A stretch of DNA of 5,250 nucleotides from Amylibacter sp. (lineage in GTDB: Bacteria > Pseudomonadota > Alphaproteobacteria > Rhodobacterales > Rhodobacteraceae), in NCBI GenBank assembly GCA_030625465.1, contig DAOUQS010000151.1, positions 1 to 5,250 of the forward strand, given 5' to 3'. Below the pieces are notes generated by a model. It did no database searches and was not told the DNA's origin. It worked only from the letters and a program-made list of their open reading frames with translations. This document shows, in pieces, positions 4,616-5,250 of this stretch. Positions within the stretch are counted from its first letter, which is position 1. Every line of letters starts with the position of its first letter. Position numbers and translations under genes: made by a program.

Positions 4616-5250
4616 TCAGCTACCTGTTTGTTTTTTAAGTTTAAAACGCTGTATTTTTCCTGTTTGCGTTTTAGGCAATTCATCAAGAAACTTGATACGG
4701 CGTGGATATTTATAAGGGGCGATAGTTGCCTTTACATGCTCTTGCAAGGCCAAGGTTAACTTGGCATTGCCCATGATGCCATCCTTCAAGACAATATGCG
4801 CTTCGACCACCATTCCGCGTTGCGCGTCGGGCGTGCCAACAACGGCGCATTCAAGAACACATGCGTGTTTCAACAAGGCTTGTTCCACATCAGGGCCCGC
4901 GATGTTGTACCCGGATGAGACGATCATATCGTCGGAACGGGCAACAAAATGGAAATACCCATCCTGATCCTGAAAAAAACTGTCCCCCGTCAGGTTCCAG
5001 CCTTCGCGGACATAATCCTGTTGCCGGTCATCAGCCAGATAACGGCACCCGGTCGGGCCCCGAACGGCTAAACACCCGGTTTCGCCGCGCGGAATTTCGT
5101 TCATATCATCATCGACGATTTTTGCTTCATATCCTGTGACGGTAGTCCCCGTGCAGGCAGGCCGCGCATCATCTTGTCGGTTGGAAATAAAAATATGCAG
5201 CATTTCCGTTGCGCCAATGCCATCCAGCATCTGCTTTCCGGTCTTGGCAA
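4616..5250 (-). CDS. Benzoate-CoA ligase family protein, probably 2-aminobenzoate-CoA ligase (5' end off window)
   Basis: Only the C-terminal 210 residues are present (full enzymes about 540); the frame runs open through 5250. It is an ANL-superfamily (AMP-binding) acyl-CoA synthetase, which adenylates a carboxylic acid and transfers it to CoA. Visible motifs are MLDGIGATEMLHIFIS (acyl-binding/A5 region), GWNLTGDSF (A7), ARSDDMIVSSGYNIAGPDVE (hinge, A8) and PKTQTGKIQRFKL (A10, with the catalytic Lys in TGK). GIGATEMLHIF and SSGYNIAGP-x-VE are typical of the benzoate/2-aminobenzoate-CoA ligase branch, not fatty-acid ligases. The neighbours, thioesterase four bases downstream then RidA, favour 2-aminobenzoate (anthranilate) as substrate, since aminated intermediates would explain RidA. 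Benzoate, salicylate or another aryl acid cannot be excluded. It is the first visible gene of the minus-strand operon. Confidence 0.93.
   Translation of the reverse strand, partial: AKTGKQMLDGIGATEMLHIFISNRQDDARPACTGTTVTGYEAKIVDDDMNEIPRGETGCLAVRGPTGCRYLADDRQQDYVREGWNLTGDSFFQDQDGYFHFVARSDDMIVSSGYNIAGPDVEQALLKHACVLECAVVGTPDAQRGMVVEAHIVLKDGIMGNAKLTLALQEHVKATIAPYKYPRRIKFLDELPKTQTGKIQRFKLKKQTGS

Noticed and set aside
4612..4686. N-terminal extension of the thioesterase (25 residues)
   Set aside because: It overlaps the ligase's conserved C-terminus. The start at 4611 gives the normal hot-dog N-terminus.
1..5250. CRISPR array or other tandem repeats
   Set aside because: No regularly spaced repeats were seen on either strand; the only clear long repeat pair is the IS termini.

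Overview
The window looks like a chromosomal stretch of an alphaproteobacterium, most likely a moderate-GC member of the Rhodobacterales (roseobacter-type). The clues are an alphaproteobacterial-style tRNA-Gln(UUG) with encoded CCA, an IS6-family element of alphaproteobacterial type, and the style of the proteins. This assignment rests on recognition only; no search was run.

Left third (1-1337): a possible terminator of an off-window gene, then tRNA-Gln(UUG) at 66-140 with a weak candidate promoter. After the tRNA comes an apparently gene-free stretch, then an 801-bp IS6-family insertion sequence (401-1201). The IS is intact at both ends, with perfect 19-bp terminal inverted repeats. Its transposase, on the minus strand, is broken by two single-base losses. 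Restoring both gives a continuous 232-residue DDE transposase with all three catalytic acidic residues, so this is a fairly recent fossil. Between the IS and the next gene lie a 14-bp perfect palindrome resembling a LacI/GalR operator, a weak promoter candidate and a 7-bp stem-loop.

Middle (1338-3502, plus strand): a tight four-gene operon. It holds a 79-aa charged helical protein, an AI-2E/PerM/TqsA-family (PF01594) membrane protein, a 99-aa protein with a coiled coil and one C-terminal membrane helix (ElaB/YqjD/DUF883-like architecture), and a 150-aa two-helix membrane protein of the 'phage holin family'/YqjE type. The junctions are a GTGA overlap, a TAATG overlap and a 10-nt gap, so the genes are probably translationally coupled. 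The operon looks like a cell-envelope module of unknown function.

Right part (3788-5250, minus strand): the end of a convergent catabolic operon, transcribed as CoA ligase (5' part off the window), hot-dog acyl-CoA thioesterase, then RidA-family protein. The junctions are a 4-nt gap and a TAATG overlap. The ligase resembles benzoate/2-aminobenzoate-CoA ligases. Together with RidA and the thioesterase this suggests the aerobic 2-aminobenzoyl-CoA (anthranilate) pathway. The RidA protein lacks the Arg that binds a substrate carboxylate in classical RidA, which would fit a substrate whose carboxylate is masked as a CoA thioester. The two operons converge on about 285 bp holding a plausible terminator hairpin and a short minus-strand ORF that may be a regulator remnant.
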